A DNA stretch of 64,000 nt, taken from Carettochelys insculpta. Its lineage: Eukaryota; Chordata; Testudines; Carettochelyidae. Numbering within the stretch: position 1 is the first letter of the stretch; each line of letters starts with the position of its first letter. The notes beneath the pieces are model-generated. The model was not told the DNA's origin and did not search any database. It saw only the letters and a program-made list of their open reading frames with translations. Of this stretch, positions 23,181 through 35,739 are shown one piece after another. The stretch covers positions 38,311,501 to 38,375,500 of the forward strand of contig NC_134150.1 of the NCBI RefSeq assembly GCF_033958435.1, given 5' to 3'. Position numbers and translations under genes: made by a program.

Positions 23181-23944
23181 GTGAGTCTTGTGGCATGTGG
23201 TGACGTCTTGTAAAGCCCTGGCTTCAAGGGTCATGTGATTATGTGAGAATCTCAGCTTTCATTATTGTTAAAAAGTATATTTCCACCCCTTGCATCTGCA
23301 GATAAACATTTGAAATGTGGCCTGTGTATACCCTAAAGGATCACTTAAAAATATGGATTCTTATTTTTTTTAATTCTCCTTTTTTAAGAAAACTGGATGA
23401 GATTTTGAGACTCAACTCCTGATTTTTGAACTCTCAGGTAAGTATACTATTTAGCTGATTTTATTTTTAATTATTTGGAGCCAGACTTTCTTTGAGAAAG
23501 AAACCCTACCCAATATGTAATGGGAAACCAGGTGTGTGCACCATCTGTATCTGGTTGCTCAGGGCAGAGAGAGATCCCACTCTGAGCCCAGTATCTCAAC
23601 CTCTCATCCCTGATTCTTGCACATAGCTGTGCAAGATTCTATCATCATTGACCAGCCCCATGATGACAGGGCCCGATCTAGGGAGGTGCATGTGGTTTCT
23701 CATGCATTGTGAATGCAGCTCTGTTCCCCACTCCTGCAGCAGGGTATATTTGGTTTCATGGCTTCTATGGATGCAACTGCACCCTGCTAAACCTGGCGTT
23801 GGGATAAGCCTTGTGACTCCACATAGGAGCTGGGGAGGAACATATGTTACTTATTCTTTATATGGCCATATAGAATTTCATTGCAGTCAAACTCTGTAAA
23901 AATAATATTTGAATTATATCTCCATGATGGACTAGTATTCCCTG
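23181..23944. other. unique sequence, no gene seen
   Basis: No recognisable feature. Confidence 0.5.
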
Positions 23945-24127
23945 TAATGTTTCCATCCATGAGCAGAATAAAGTTGGTTATACACACCAAGGCATGTGTG
24001 GCTGTGCAACAGCAAGAAATACATTGTTCCCACTGTGGGGGGCTCTGGGGGACTCTGCTAATCAGCTGGGTGGCATCTGAATCTCTCTTGGGTGGCAGGT
24101 CAAGTGCTCAGCTTAAAGAGAACACTG
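23945..24127. mobile_element. hAT-like short element, copy 2
   Basis: 'aatgtttccatccatgagc' to 'cttaaagagaacactg', with the internal 'caccaaggcatgtgtggctg' and 'ctgggtggcatctgaatctc' shared with 17830-18023. Termini partly eroded. Confidence 0.6.
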
Positions 24128-24208
24128 TCCTGGACCTTGGATCTGAGGTCCTGCAAAATAGTCCAATAACCAAAGGCAAGTTTCTGGCAATACATTATTT
24201 TAGTGTCT

Positions 24209-24257
24209 TTGTAGTGTGTGTGTGTGCAGACGTGTGTGTGTATGTGTGTGTGTGTGA

Positions 24258-24293
<36 letters not shown>

Positions 24294-24297
24294 ACAT
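24209..24297. repeat. compound microsatellite (TG)n-(TA)n-(GA)n
   Basis: Runs of TG with CA/TA interruptions, then about ten TA units, then about eight GA units. Alternating purine-pyrimidine DNA of this kind can adopt Z or cruciform forms. Likely polymorphic. Confidence 0.95.
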
Positions 24298-24529
24298 GAG
24301 TGTGTTGTTTTGTTTTGATATGTTTATGGACTTTGAATTTCAAACCCCTAAATTCAGAGAAACTGCCAGATGACACCTCATCACTATCGAACACTTTGAC
24401 GTTTGAGCACTCCTGATTGATAACCTGGGTGACAATGAAACCACCTTCAGTGAATTTCCCGGGGAAGAAGAATGCATGTAATGAAAGCATCACCCTCAAG
24501 TTCTGTTATGGAACAGAATTAGTTCAGAG

Positions 24530-25211
24530 TAGAGTGAGCATCCCCGGTTTTTCCGGGGGCAGTCCCTTATTTAAGCTGTCTCATAGGCGTCCCAACTTTT
24601 TGAAGAAAATGTGAAAATTGTCCCATATTTTGCAGGGCTCCTGTTACCTGGCACTTTGTGTCTTGGAGTAGCAGCCTCTCCTGCTAGGGAGCTTCTCCAC
24701 TGGGAGCTGACCTGTTTCCTGGAGCTCTGCACCTCATGCAAGCAGCTCCTGCTGCAGGGGAGCTCCCCTGTGGGGCAGCTGACCAACACCCCACAGTGGC
24801 AGTCCCGACTGCTGGCCAGCTCCACAACAGTGTGGCTGCCTCATTCCCTGGTGCCCTACACTTAGAGAAGGCAGCTCCCACTGCTAGGGAGTCCCTCCGT
24901 AAGTCAGCTGCCTTGTTCCCCAGCCTCCCATTCCTCAAGGAGGCAGCTCCTGCTTCTTTCCCTGCCCCTACTCCCATCACTGCCAGGAGAGTTTAGAACA
25001 TCCCTTCACCAGGGAGCTCTGGAGCCCTTGTCGTCCACTCCCCTTCATCCCTGGTGTCTCTCCATTGGAGGCTGCAGAGCCCCCATGCCTGGTGCCTCAC
25101 CCTGGAGCAGCAGCCCCCATTGCCAAGGAGCCCTGACATGAGACAGCAGCCCTGCCCGAATCCCTGGAGGCCAGTGTCCCATATTTGCCATAGGGTAATG
25201 TGGTCACCCTA
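24530..25211. mobile_element. hAT non-autonomous element with perfect 8-bp duplication
   Basis: Starts TAGAGTGAGCATCCC and ends TGGTCACCCTA, and is flanked by identical GTTCAGAG octamers (24522-24529 and 25212-25219), diagnostic of hAT transposition. The 682-bp interior is GC-rich with repeated 'gcagctcc' and 'cctggtgcc' phrases and no transposase. It explains the overlapping 84-98-codon frames on both strands here. Confidence 0.9.
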
Positions 25212-25219
25212 GTTCAGAG

Positions 25220-25954
25220 GTACAGATGTTACTAATGGAAATTTAAATGCTTCTACAGTTAGCTGGAAGCTGAACTGGAGAGTCACCAAGGAGAACTCAA
25301 AGTCTAAGACTGATATAGACAGTATCTGTGTTAGCATTGTACCTTTCCAGTAGAACTCTTCCCTAACCCCAAACCAGGACATAAAATGTATTAGTCTTGT
25401 CGTCTCTGTGCATGCTTGCTTAACAAATTCTTGTGTAGTCACTCATAAGAATACATTTTCAAATACCGGACAATCAAAGACGTGAACGGATTACAGAGCA
25501 AACATAGGGTCAGCTGTTTTCTCCATTTGCTTTCTCTTTTCTTTTGTGCTTCTCCTTTATTTCCCAAGATAGCAGTCTCTACCCAATTACAGTTAATAGA
25601 CCTGTTTACAGCAGTGCTTCCCTCAGCTTAATTTCTGGATGGCCTGAGATTAGTGTTAAGTTATGTTGGTAGGAGAAGCTCTTTGGCTGGCTAATTATGA
25701 GGGACAACAAATGAGAAAACAGGGATGGGAGTGAAGGTCACAGGGATAAAATTAGTAAACTCCATACAGCTGAGGACTAAATCAATTGGCTTGGATTCCT
25801 GTGATAGATTTTAATCTATTTGGTGACGATATTGTCTTTCACTAGATGTCTGTAGAGTGCCTAGCTCAACGGGCTCTCATTTTTAGTGATGCCTCCAGGT
25901 TGAAATGTGGCATAAATACTATCAAGCTGCCTCAACAAAGCCCGTCTCTTTTGG
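25220..25954. other. unique sequence, no gene seen
   Basis: Nothing recognised. Confidence 0.5.
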
Positions 25955-26140
25955 AAGGGGCATGTAAATACGGCTGATCAGAAATGCAAATGAGGTGTGG
26001 ATTTAAATATCTCACACCTCATTTGCATATTCTTGTGTGATCTGGCTTCTGGAAGAGCCATTCCCAAAGCCAAAGCAGCCGTGTGGACGGGGTTCCTTTG
26101 AAAGGAAACTCCCCTTTCAAAAGCAGCCTCCTTCCTGAAA
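25955..26140. mobile_element. fragment of the octamer-bearing MITE family
   Basis: 'gatcagaaatgcaaatgagg', 'tcacacctcatttgcatatt', 'cttgtgtgatctggcttctg' and 'gtgtggacggggttcctttg' align with 691-1130. The right half is missing. Two perfect octamers (25984-25991 and 26020-26027) face each other as an inverted repeat. Confidence 0.75.
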
Positions 26141-26827
26141 AAAAAAATTAGAAAAAAAATTAGAAAAGAGATGACTGTGGATAGGAAGACAAGAAAATGA
26201 AGAAATGGAACTTAATTTTCTATCAGAAACTATTAATTTTTCTCCTTTTTGATTTTTTGGAAGATGTTTATTAAGTTTATTGTTCTGCTTCCTATTTTCT
26301 TATTGGGGTGGGTTATCTTTTATGAGTTATTTCAGGCTAAAAAAATACTAATTAAAGACAGAAAAAGAAGTCCAAAGTTTTGCTTCTGTCAGCCAAACAG
26401 TAAATCCTTTAATGCTCCAGGATTCTGCACTACAGATTTGAATGTCTCATTGGTATTTAGTAATCTCCTGATTGAATTGACTTTAATTCCTTCGCCCTCA
26501 GAGTCTTCATGTACAGGACTAACTCACAGTAGCTCAAAGTTTTGGCAAAAGAATTAATAGAAGCTACAGCTTTTGTTTCATTCAATCTTTTTTCCCCCTG
26601 CTGAGTCCAAATTACAGTGTTAGATCACTTTAAGAGGACTTGTATTGTTGCAGGACACCTGACAAGATATTTGCATGATCCCAGAGGACTTATGACATTT
26701 ACTAATCTGCCACACTTTGCTCCTTTTTGTACAGACCATCCAAAATGGTGAGGTGCACACAATTGAGGTTGCCACTTAAATTTGCACTCTGAGACAAGCT
26801 CATCATAAAAAATATGTTTTGTTTCTT
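26141..26827. other. AT-rich unique sequence, no gene seen
   Basis: The 102-codon frame at 26249-26557 begins with hydrophobic residues but is AT-driven and has no domain or splice support. Confidence 0.5.
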
Positions 26828-26830
26828 TTA

Positions 26831-27541
26831 GGCTACGTCTACACGTGAAGCCTACATCAAAATAGCTTATTTCGATGTAGCAACATCGAAATAGGCTATT
26901 TCGATGAGTAACGTCTACACGTCCTCCAGGGCTGGCAACGCTGATGTTCAACTTCGACGTTGCGCGGCACCACATCAAAATAGGCGCTGCGAGGGAATGT
27001 CTACATGCCAAAGTAGCACACATCGAAATAAGGGTGCCAGGCACAGCTGCAGACAGGGTCACAGGGCGGACTCAACAGCAAGCCGCTCCCTTAAAGGGCC
27101 CCTCCCAGACACAGTTGCACTAAACAACACAAGATACACAGAGCTGACAACTGGTTACAGACCCTGTGCAAGCAGCATGGATCCCCAGCTGCCGCAGCAG
27201 CAGCCAGAAGCCCTGGGCTAAGGGCTGCTGCCCACGGTGACCATAGAGCCCCGCAGGGGCTGGAGAGAGAGCGTCTCTCAACCCCTCAGCTGATGGTCGC
27301 CATGGCGGACCCCGCTATTTCGAAGTTGCGGGACGCGCAACGACTACACGGTCCCTACTTCGACGTTGAATGTCGAAGTAGGGCGCTATTCCTATCCCCT
27401 CATGGGGTTAGCGACTTCGACGTCTCACCGCCTAACGTCGAAGTTAACTTCGAAATAGCGCCCGGCGCGTGTAGCCGTGACGGGCGCTATTTCGAAGTTA
27501 GTGCCGCTACTTCGAAGTAGCGTGCATGTGCAGACACGGCT
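26831..27541 (+). mobile_element. 711-bp Harbinger-like CpG-rich element, copy 1
   Basis: Left end GGCTACGTCTACACGTG, right end CATGTGCAGACACGGCT, flanked by TTA on both sides (26828-26830 and 27542-27544). Length is exactly 711 bp. The architecture has a terminal inverted repeat, a TTCGA-rich palindromic zone ('gaaataggctatttcgatg'), a GC-rich core ('ctgccgcagcagcagccag') and a second TTCGA-rich zone. A 75-codon ATG frame (27293-27520) runs into the right palindromes. No transposase, so it must be mobilised in trans. Subfamily markers ('gcgcaacgactaca') are shared with copy 2, not copy 3. Confidence 0.85.
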
Positions 27542-27544
27542 TTA

Positions 27545-29366
27545 GTGTCCTGGAAGTCTAGCACAAAGAGGAAGCTCACCTCTGAGAAAGTCGGTCCACA
27601 GCAGTTCTTAGCTGGTGGTGTATGACTTCTGTGATGCTGGTGTGAGATGCATATCGGGTCCCACAAGAACAAGGATCGATGAAGCAGTTTGGATCAATGT
27701 AGAAACCACTGACATGTTTATAGCCCACAGGGGTTGAGACAGAGTTACATAGTTTTTTTCATTCCCACATTTCGTCGAGAGCAGCACCAGGTGGGTCAAA
27801 CTGCTGGGAGACATGCCTGAATCACCACCCAGGACCCAAATACCCTACAATCAGGGACAGGCTGGCTTCACATCTGATCAAAACTTTGCTGCGAGAGATA
27901 CTGTGGTCATGGTACTTATGGACAAAATGTCAGAGTATCAGGAATACTGTGGGTTCTCCAGTTTCATTTTGCATACACATGGTTCACATGAGGTAAGCTC
28001 CTGATAAGTACCTACATTTTAGATACTGTTCTGAACCTTTCCACAGATGTTTGCCTATCCCTAAAATGGAAACAGCGGGCCAGCTGATGAGCTGCTGTAA
28101 ACTGACATAGACCCATTGGTAGCAATTTTTGATTTACACCTAAAGGGGATCTGATCCATTAGGTCCATGACCTTTTTTATGTATCCCCCTTTAAAATGCA
28201 GGGAAATGTGATTTTCAAACAGTGAGCACACCTAGAAGAACATTGATGCACAAACTCCTGTGTTCACAGTTAATAGCCTCGTATGCATGGATGGTAGACC
28301 CTAAGTCCCAAACCCATTTGTCAATGTTCCATGTAAACCAACCACACCTGGCCCTGAGCATCTAGGTAACTTAACACATCTCTATGCAGTCTAGGTAAAT
28401 GTGGCTTCAAAAGGGATGTAGCTCTATATTTTCCAATCCACTTTACAAATGAAAAGATGGAGTTGCTCCTCAGCCTTTCTCTGAAGCCAGTGACAAGCTA
28501 TTGAGCAATCTACACAGCTGACTTGACAGCACAAGTGTGAAGTGAAGCTACCAGCCTCGGGCAATGGGCATGACATAATCACAAGCCCAAAGGCCTGTTT
28601 GCATGATGGAGATAACCTGTTTTTTTAAATATAGCTAGGTCAGGGCAGCAATAAAGCTGTCAGCATGGAAATCACCACTTCGTTTTTGTTCCATTAACCA
28701 GGGAGAGGGATACTCATCTTGCTCAAGGGCAGAGATGGTGGTGCTCACAGTGAGGATAACTGCATGCTTGAATAAACAAACCCATGGCAATGTCAAACCC
28801 TATTATCTCTTGGACAGGCTATACAGCTCTATTTGTGCCAATGATATTTCCAGGTTAGCTCCTCCTAGGCCAATAAAACACCATTTTTATTTATTTTTGC
28901 TGGCTTTAATATTACTGTGATTATTATAAATCTCATGACAGATGAAGTGCCCATAAAACATGACAGCACCACGTGTGAAATCCTGGTGTCTCAGAGCCTG
29001 GGGTAGATCAATCGGTCACCTAGCAGGCTTCCACATGGCTCATATTTGGCAAGCATGCATCTGTTTGCTGAACACTGGGTTTGCTGGGGTTCTGTTTATT
29101 GGCTGCATAATGATCATCCTACTGTGGGAATGTTTTAAATTGAAACACAGGCCAAGCATGGAAACTCGTAGACTCTATTCAGCTTAGTGGCCTCAGGAGT
29201 TACTACATAGTCCAGATGAGAGAGCAGCCCAAAAATTTTAGTGCCTTCAGAGTGTGTTCTTGAAAAAGGAACACATTGCATTGGGTTCACATCCTGCCTC
29301 TACATACAGTAAATTGCAGCTCCATATGTGGCTCTTTTGAATACCTTTACCTGGGTTAGGTCCCAA
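27545..29366. other. unique sequence, no gene seen
   Basis: No exon, RNA gene or clear repeat recognised. Confidence 0.5.
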
Positions 29367-29933
29367 GGGGTATGTCTGCACTGCAATGAAAAACCCACAG
29401 CTGATCCATGCCTTCTGACTTAGGCTCATGACTCTCGGAGTGTGGGGGTGTTTCACTGTCATGTAGATTTCTGGGTAACAGCAGGGCTGACAGCCACTGT
29501 GGGCTCTGGGGCAAAGTGGGAGGTGAGCTGGGGTCTGTGTCCTGGAAGGGGCATGGCCCAGAGCAGACAGGGCATGGCCTAGAGCAGTCAGTGGTGCTTC
29601 CCACCCTCACAGCACGTGGAACATCAGAGTACTGCTGCTGGCACTTCAAAGGGGCCTGGAGCTCCATCCGCTGCTGAAGTATCAGTGGCATTGTCCAGAG
29701 CTCTGGGCCTCTTTGAAACTCTGGGACCTGGGGCAATTGCCCCCACCTCAGTTGTGGGCTTTCTGTCGGGGGTGGGAGCCTGAGATCTGCAACCTCTTTT
29801 CTGCAGAGTCCGAGAATCCAAGCTCCAGTTCAACACTGAACGTCTACACCTCAGTGAAACAGCCCCTCAGCACAAGTCCAGGGAGTCCAAGTTCCTGGCC
29901 CAGAATAAGTGTGAGTTTTTCTTTGCTGTGTAG
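29367..29933. mobile_element. MITE with GGGTATGTCTGCACTGC terminus, probably carrying a nested insert
   Basis: The left part (29367-29475, 'tgcactgcaatgaaaaaccc', 'catgactctcggagtgtggg') is mirrored by the right part (about 29800-29933, 'aacgtctacacctcagtgaa', 'cagcccctcagcacaag'). The middle, about 29480-29760 ('gggctgacagcc ... gcaattgcccccacc'), looks like foreign DNA. The right terminus abuts the 711-bp copy 2. Confidence 0.55.
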
Positions 29934-30644
29934 AGCCGTGTCTACACGTGCACGCTACTTCAAAGTAGCGGCACTAACTTCGAAATAGCGCCCGTCATGG
30001 CTACACGTGTTGGGCGCTATTTTGATGTTAACATCAACGTTAAGCGGCGAGACATCGAAGCCGCTAACCCCATGAGGGGATAGGAATAGCGCCCTACTTT
30101 GACGTTCAACGTCGAAGTAGGGACCATGTAGTCGTTGCGCGTCCCACAACATCGAAATTGCAGGGTCCTGCATGGCGGCCATCAGCTGAGGGGTTGAGAG
30201 ACGCTCTCTCTCCAGCCCCTGCGGGGCTCTATGGTCACCATGTGCAGCAGCCCTTAGCCCAGGGCTTCTGGCTGCTGCTGCGGCAGCTGGGGATCCATGC
30301 TGCATGCACAGGGTCTGCAACCAGTTGTTGGCTCTGTGGATCTTGTGTTGTTTAGTGCAACTGTGTCTGGGAGGGGCCCTTTAAGGGAGTAGCTTGCTGT
30401 TGAGTCCGCCCTGTGACCCTGTCTGCAGCTGTGCCTGGCACCCTTATTTCGATGTGTGCTACTGTGGCGTGTAGACGTTCCCTCGCAGCGCCTATTTCGA
30501 TGTGGTGCTGCTCAACGTCGATGTTGAACATCGACATTGCCAGCCCTGGAGGACGTGTAGACGTTATTCATCGAAATAGCCTATTTCGATGTCACTACAT
30601 CGAAATACGCTATTTCGATGTAGCGTTCACGTGTAGACGTAGCC
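29934..30644 (-). mobile_element. 711-bp Harbinger-like CpG-rich element, copy 2 (inverted)
   Basis: Reverse complement of the copy 1 design. It starts AGCCGTGTCTACACGTG and ends CACGTGTAGACGTAGCC, flanked by TAG on both sides (29931-29933 and 30645-30647). Again exactly 711 bp. The 75-codon frame is open on the minus strand (30182 to 29955). It has more C-to-T and G-to-A decay at CpG than the others ('caaagtag' for 'cgaagtag'), as expected from methylation. Confidence 0.85.
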
Positions 30645-30647
30645 TAG

Positions 30648-33600
30648 ATGTGCTCTAATTGTGCTCCTGAACCATCACAGTAAGTGGACTAAGGCTTGTG
30701 AAAATTTTAAATCTAAGTCTTTTGGATCAAACTTTTGTAACATCAACATTCACTTTGCAGCTGCAAAGTGTGTCTAACAGCAAAATACACATTGGTGCAC
30801 CCAATCCATGAAAGGCACATTCACTCACAGAGTTTACTTCATGGCTTTCACCTTCAAACTAGGTGAAACAAAGAAGTTTTACTTGGAGTTTTGGAGTAGC
30901 TCTTAGGCCAAATACTCAAGGCTAAGTTCTGGGGACACGGTTGGAGTGTCTGCAGAATCCAAATGTAAGAAAATGTTTGTTTTAGCCTTGTGGAAACTAA
31001 ATTCTGATTTGCACACAACTTTATTACCCAAAATACCACAGGTTTTCACTAAGTCCAGTCACCTTCTGGAATGGAACAAAACACTTACATGGACAGTTGT
31101 AGTAGACAACTACTGGCTGAAAAATATTAACATTTTCATCTTCACAATTACCATATTCAAACCTGATGGCAAGTAGGTCTAACTCCTTTTAAAGATACTA
31201 GAAGTTACACTTATTTACTGCTGTGCTAATTTTGGTCCTTTAAGTGTGATAGCCTCAAGGGAGATCTTTTGAAACTTCAGGAGGAACCAAAGAAATCGCC
31301 AATAATATTTTCTCCTGTCCATATATTCTTGGTACAAGTGCCATATTTTACCATCTTAGTACTAAAGGGTGTCACTAGCTAACATACATAATAATCACAT
31401 CTTACATCCTCTCCTCCTGTGCAAAAGCATATGGATGAAACCAAATCAATTGGTGAAGAAATCCCTGATGCCCTTAGAAAGCCTTGACATGAAGATGTCC
31501 TACTTGTTATCAAGTGACTGCTAAGAAGAAAACCTGTAGGACAAGATAAAATAATGACCCCTCAAAAATATCAGTTACGATTTAAACTACACTTTTTTTG
31601 ATGTTCTAAAAAGGTGTTGGTCCTACTCAGCATGTTTAAATAGCTCCTGCTGATTTGCTAAGGCAATAAAGGCAACCAACCAGAATCTTTAGAGATAGAT
31701 GATCTAAAGTGTGAGCTGAGTATTCTGAAGGAAGGAGCACCATAAGTAACAACCCCTGGGGAAAGTCTGTGTGGGCTTTCATTATTTTAGCATGATAATG
31801 AAACCAAACCCAAGTAAAGGGGCAAATTTTGTCAATACACACAACATATTTGAGAACAGTTTGGGGACAGCACCAATTCTCAATAGGCAAAATTTGCAGT
31901 GATGGTTGTGAGAGTGTGGAACAGGCTGCATTTGTCTTAGAAAAGAAAATAGCAGAAAGCTTTTCCCTGCATGATGCTGGAGGGGTGGTCTGGAATTTGG
32001 CCAAGGGCCTTATTTTAATTGACTTATAGTTTGAGGTGGTTTATGATATTTTTAAATCATTAGATGAGGCCCCAGAGATTTCTGCAGGGTGGGGCAACGT
32101 GCATAAGAGCAATTGTTGGTTGTTATTCTCGCTAGAAACCTTTTCTATTTCAAATCCTTTTTACTTCAGCTCAGACCATAAGAATATATTTTGGACAACG
32201 GGTTTCAGAAAAGCTGAAACATTTTCACTGAAGAACAGGCATAACATTTCTCCATCAAGGTGCTACATTTGTGCTGAGCTGGTACAAAACATGACTGCAT
32301 CTGGTTATGTGTGGTGTCTGACTACTACAAAAATATCCCAAATTCCAGACAATCTCTTGGGTTTAGCAATAAAACTCATTAATCCTGCATTTTATTTTAA
32401 TATTTGAAATTTTATCCTAATCTCTCTTTTTCCAACATGAATTAACTTTGGGAAACTTGGAAAGAAACATGATGGTTTTGATAGGTTTTTGAGAGGGGGC
32501 ATTTTTGAGAAAGAGAGAGAGAGACAATGAATATTTGTAACAAAAGGGTATAAAATTAAACTAAATTTGACCTCTGCCTTCAGCAGATTTTCCACCTGGT
32601 CTGTGCAGGAAGTAGACTGTGATATACTAGCTCTTTCATACAAAACACACATGGGCTTGTAAGTGACGGTTTTTCTTGGGTGCACAACTATGTTAGTTAC
32701 TTTTTATGATTAATTGATAAATGTTTTGATACTGTGCCTGGGCTGTGAGTCAAAAAATCACTCAAGTTAGATCAACCAACATTTGGAGCCCGTCAAACCA
32801 ATTATCGTTCAGGCACAGTGAGAACAACGCTAAAATATTTGAGCATAAAAATGTGCGTAGTTGTTAAGGAATCTGACATGTGGGTGTTTGGCGGTATCTT
32901 GAATTACATCTACATGATGGGCAATTTCTTAAGGAATGCAGAGAGGTGGATTCCTAACACATCCATATGCATTTCAAAAGACCTGGGAAAGCTCAGTCTT
33001 ACCTTGAAATATACAAGAATTTAGACTAGATGATGTGGTGGTGTCTTCCAGCCTCAAGCTTCATGTCCAGGATTAGATGACTTCCTTTGGCTGTAGAAAA
33101 ATGGTGAGGTAAAGCCTAAAGTGGGACAGGATGCATTTTCAGTCCCTTGGACTGTGCAGGGCAAACCCTCAGTGTTTGGTTTGTTGGTGAGACTTTCATT
33201 TTGACTCTCCAGAGCCCCTATGCTGGAGATGTTGCATGTTTTTTGGAGCTTCTCCCTTTGTTTTCTCCAGGACTTGCTTACTATTCCACACTCCCTTTTT
33301 CTTCCTCAGACCCAGATCTTCACTCAAGAAGATATTACTATCTTCTGGTAAGGGCCCATTAATAGTAGGATACCATCACCTGCATGGCTATATATAGAGT
33401 TAACCCTGGTGACTGATTACTCACACCATAACACCTTCTCCTGCACAGGGTTGTGAGCCATTGGTGTAGCTGCTCCCATGAAAGCCTGCTGTAAATTGCT
33501 ATGTGTACAGCTGTACCTTACTCCTGCTTCAGACTGAGGTATCCTCAGTGAACAAGTAACTTAGCCCTGAAATTAGAGGTTTGATTTCCCTTATTATTAG

Positions 33601-33783
33601 GAGAAAGTACCAGTATACATTTTCTTTTGTTTAGTGACAGTATTGATATCTTCCTGATTGGGATTTCTGGGTCACCGTTTTCAAACTAAGCTCCATTTGG
33701 CCTATTAGTCATTGCGCATTCCTAGGGATTTCATAGATGGAATCTAGCTTGGGCTGCATCTCCTGATGTCAATGGAAGAACAA
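30648..33783. other. unique AT-rich sequence, no gene seen
   Basis: A short inverted repeat ACTGTGCCTG (32731-32740) / CAGGCACAGT (32810-32819) may be a tiny MITE. No coding homology. Confidence 0.5.
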
Positions 33784-33812
33784 ATCTATCTATCTATCTA
33801 TCTATCTATCTA
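33784..33812. repeat. (ATCT)n microsatellite
   Basis: About seven ATCT units without interruption. Confidence 0.95.
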
Positions 33813-33881
33813 GACATTCTCCTTTGTTACATGATAGATACATCTTTTGGAATGAGTAAAACATGTTTCCAGAATGTGTTA

Positions 33882-34010
33882 GTCCCATTTCACAGATAAG
33901 CAACTGAGGCACAGAGTGATGCTGCAATTTGCCCGAGTCCACACAGGAAGTTTGTAGCAGAACAGGAAATTCAATGAAGATTTTATGTCCTGGTCTATTT
34001 TCCTTACCAG
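33882..34010 (-). mobile_element. MIR-type CORE-SINE
   Basis: 'cccatttcacagataagcaa', 'ctgaggcacagagtgatgc' and 'gcccgagtccacacaggaag' are the reverse complement of the MIR body. Confidence 0.85.
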
Positions 34011-34078
34011 TGGACCATCCTTTTGGTTATACATGATAGAACTCATTTTCATATTATGTTCCGCCTCTGAGCCAGTTA

Positions 34079-34505
34079 GGCTGTGTGTACACTAGCAAGT
34101 TCTTTCAAAAAAACACAGGCCTTTTCTGAGAGAACCCATCGAATGTCTACATGTAAAATGCACTCTTTTGAGCTGAAATCTGAAGAACGCAGCACTTTTT
34201 CTGGCAGCCCATTTTCTCTCCCAGATGAGGAAGAGTGCCTTTTTCCAAAATATTCTTTCAGAAAAAATTGTGTAGATGCCCCAAGGGCCCTTTTTTCAAA
34301 AGAGCAGTCTTCATGGTGCCGGATTTTTTGATTCCTGGCCCGTTCTTTCAAAAGATCAGGGGCTGCCTGGATGCTTTCTATTGATAGAGCAGATGGATAT
34401 TTAGAGCCCCTTTTGTGTGTGTGGACGCACTCTTTCAAAAGAAGTTTTTCCGGAAGAGATCTACCATAACTTCTTTTGAAAGATAGCTGTAATGTAGATA
34501 CAGCC
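34079..34505. mobile_element. Harbinger-type MITE with TTA duplication (427 bp)
   Basis: Left end GGCTGTGTGTACACTAG, right end AATGTAGATACAGCC, flanked by TTA on both sides (34076-34078 and 34506-34508). The interior is rich in 'ctttcaaaag / ttcttttgaaag' blocks, which also appear in the degenerate element at 11180-12146. The 160-codon minus-strand frame here is a by-product of these repeats. Confidence 0.85.
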
Positions 34506-34508
34506 TTA

Positions 34509-35596
34509 GTCAATGGAAATATGCGTGATGCTTTCAGGAAAATGTAGACACTCTGCAAGAGAAAGGTTTACTTGTGGAAGGTCTTCAGTGAGAGATGATC
34601 ATTGTAAATGGTATCTACCAAATGAAAAATGGGGGGAGGTCCAAAAATTTGAAATGTTACAACTCCTCATTTTGAAATACAGTTTCATTTTGAAATGTAG
34701 TTAGATTTAACTTAAAACACCAATTCTTTTTCCATTTTCCATTTCAGCAAGAAAAAACACAAAGATTTTCATTAGCGGTCAACCTAAAACATTTTTTTTT
34801 CAGTTTAGCCCCCAATCCACAAAATCCAACTCTACTTTCAAATAACACCTGCAACCAGACCTAGCCAAAGAGTTTGCAAAGCCCAAAGTGGCATGCTGAC
34901 AGTGAAGCCCAGCCAATGGGAGTGTGGAGGAATGGGGCCCAATCATCTTGCTCTCCTTGCCATAAAGCCAGCCATGCCTGTGACATATGAAAAAGAAGCT
35001 TGGAGGAAATGAGAGTTACCTTATATACTTGCTCAAGTCAATTCTAACCCACTTATAAGTAAATTAGGTTAAAAATTACCCAGAAAACCAGTATGTCTGT
35101 TGAGTCCATGACTTTCAGTGTCTTAATGGCCCAAGAATTATACTGGAATCTTTTGTTCAGTGAAAACGTTGCTATTCTCAATTGTTTGCTCTCCTGAGTG
35201 AACACCTGAGTTGTTTGACCATTTTGTCCAGCTGTTTTGCTAGGGCTAAAGACTTTCCTGCTTTCCCTTTATTCAAATTTGGTGAGTTTCATTGTTGCTG
35301 ATACAAAAGGAAAATTTCTAATATTATACTATATAAACCTCAGTGAAAATTTTATTACTTGTGATTTTTTAATCACATGGAGTTCATTTCATATTAAGTT
35401 AGCAAATGAAATCCCTTAATAAACACAGTTAAATCTAATTAGGCTCCTGGAGAGGAGCAGGGGAATTTACACTCCTACAGAAATACAGATATTAAGATTT
35501 CTTTATGAAAGGCACACACACAGAATTCCCACAAGCTGTCTCCTTGGAATGGGGCCGAATGGTGCATATTACTTTATATTGAAGTGTTACTGCTAG
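34509..35596. other. AT-rich unique sequence, no gene seen
   Basis: Nothing recognised. Confidence 0.5.
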
Positions 35597-35650
35597 GTAG
35601 GCGAGCAGATGTCTGCATTTTATAGGGACAGTCCCGATATTAGGATGTTA
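35597..35650 (+). mobile_element. 5' fragment of a hAT-type element
   Basis: 'gcagatgtctgcattttata' and 'gggacagtcccgatatt' resemble the start of a turtle hAT element with a GGTGACCAGATGTCC-type terminus. The rest is absent. Confidence 0.5.
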
Positions 35651-35739
35651 AAATTTCATGATTTCAGCTGTTTAAATCTGAAATTTTACAGTATGCTAAT
35701 GCTAAAGATCCTGACCCAAAAAGGAGTTGTGGGGGGTCA

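Noticed and set aside
24209..24297. (TA)n tract as an origin or AT-hook site
   Set aside because: An ordinary compound microsatellite with no supporting context.
26249..26557. 102-codon frame beginning with a hydrophobic stretch, possible signal or membrane segment
   Set aside because: AT-rich random sequence can give this, and there is no homology or splice support.
32731..32819. ACTGTGCCTG/CAGGCACAGT inverted repeat as a definite MITE
   Set aside because: Only 10 bp of symmetry, no clear flanking duplication, and no second copy noticed in the window.
34076..34558. 160-codon minus-strand frame with recurring LKE/FLKE residues
   Set aside because: Repeats of CTTTCAAAAG in the 34079-34505 MITE, not a protein family.
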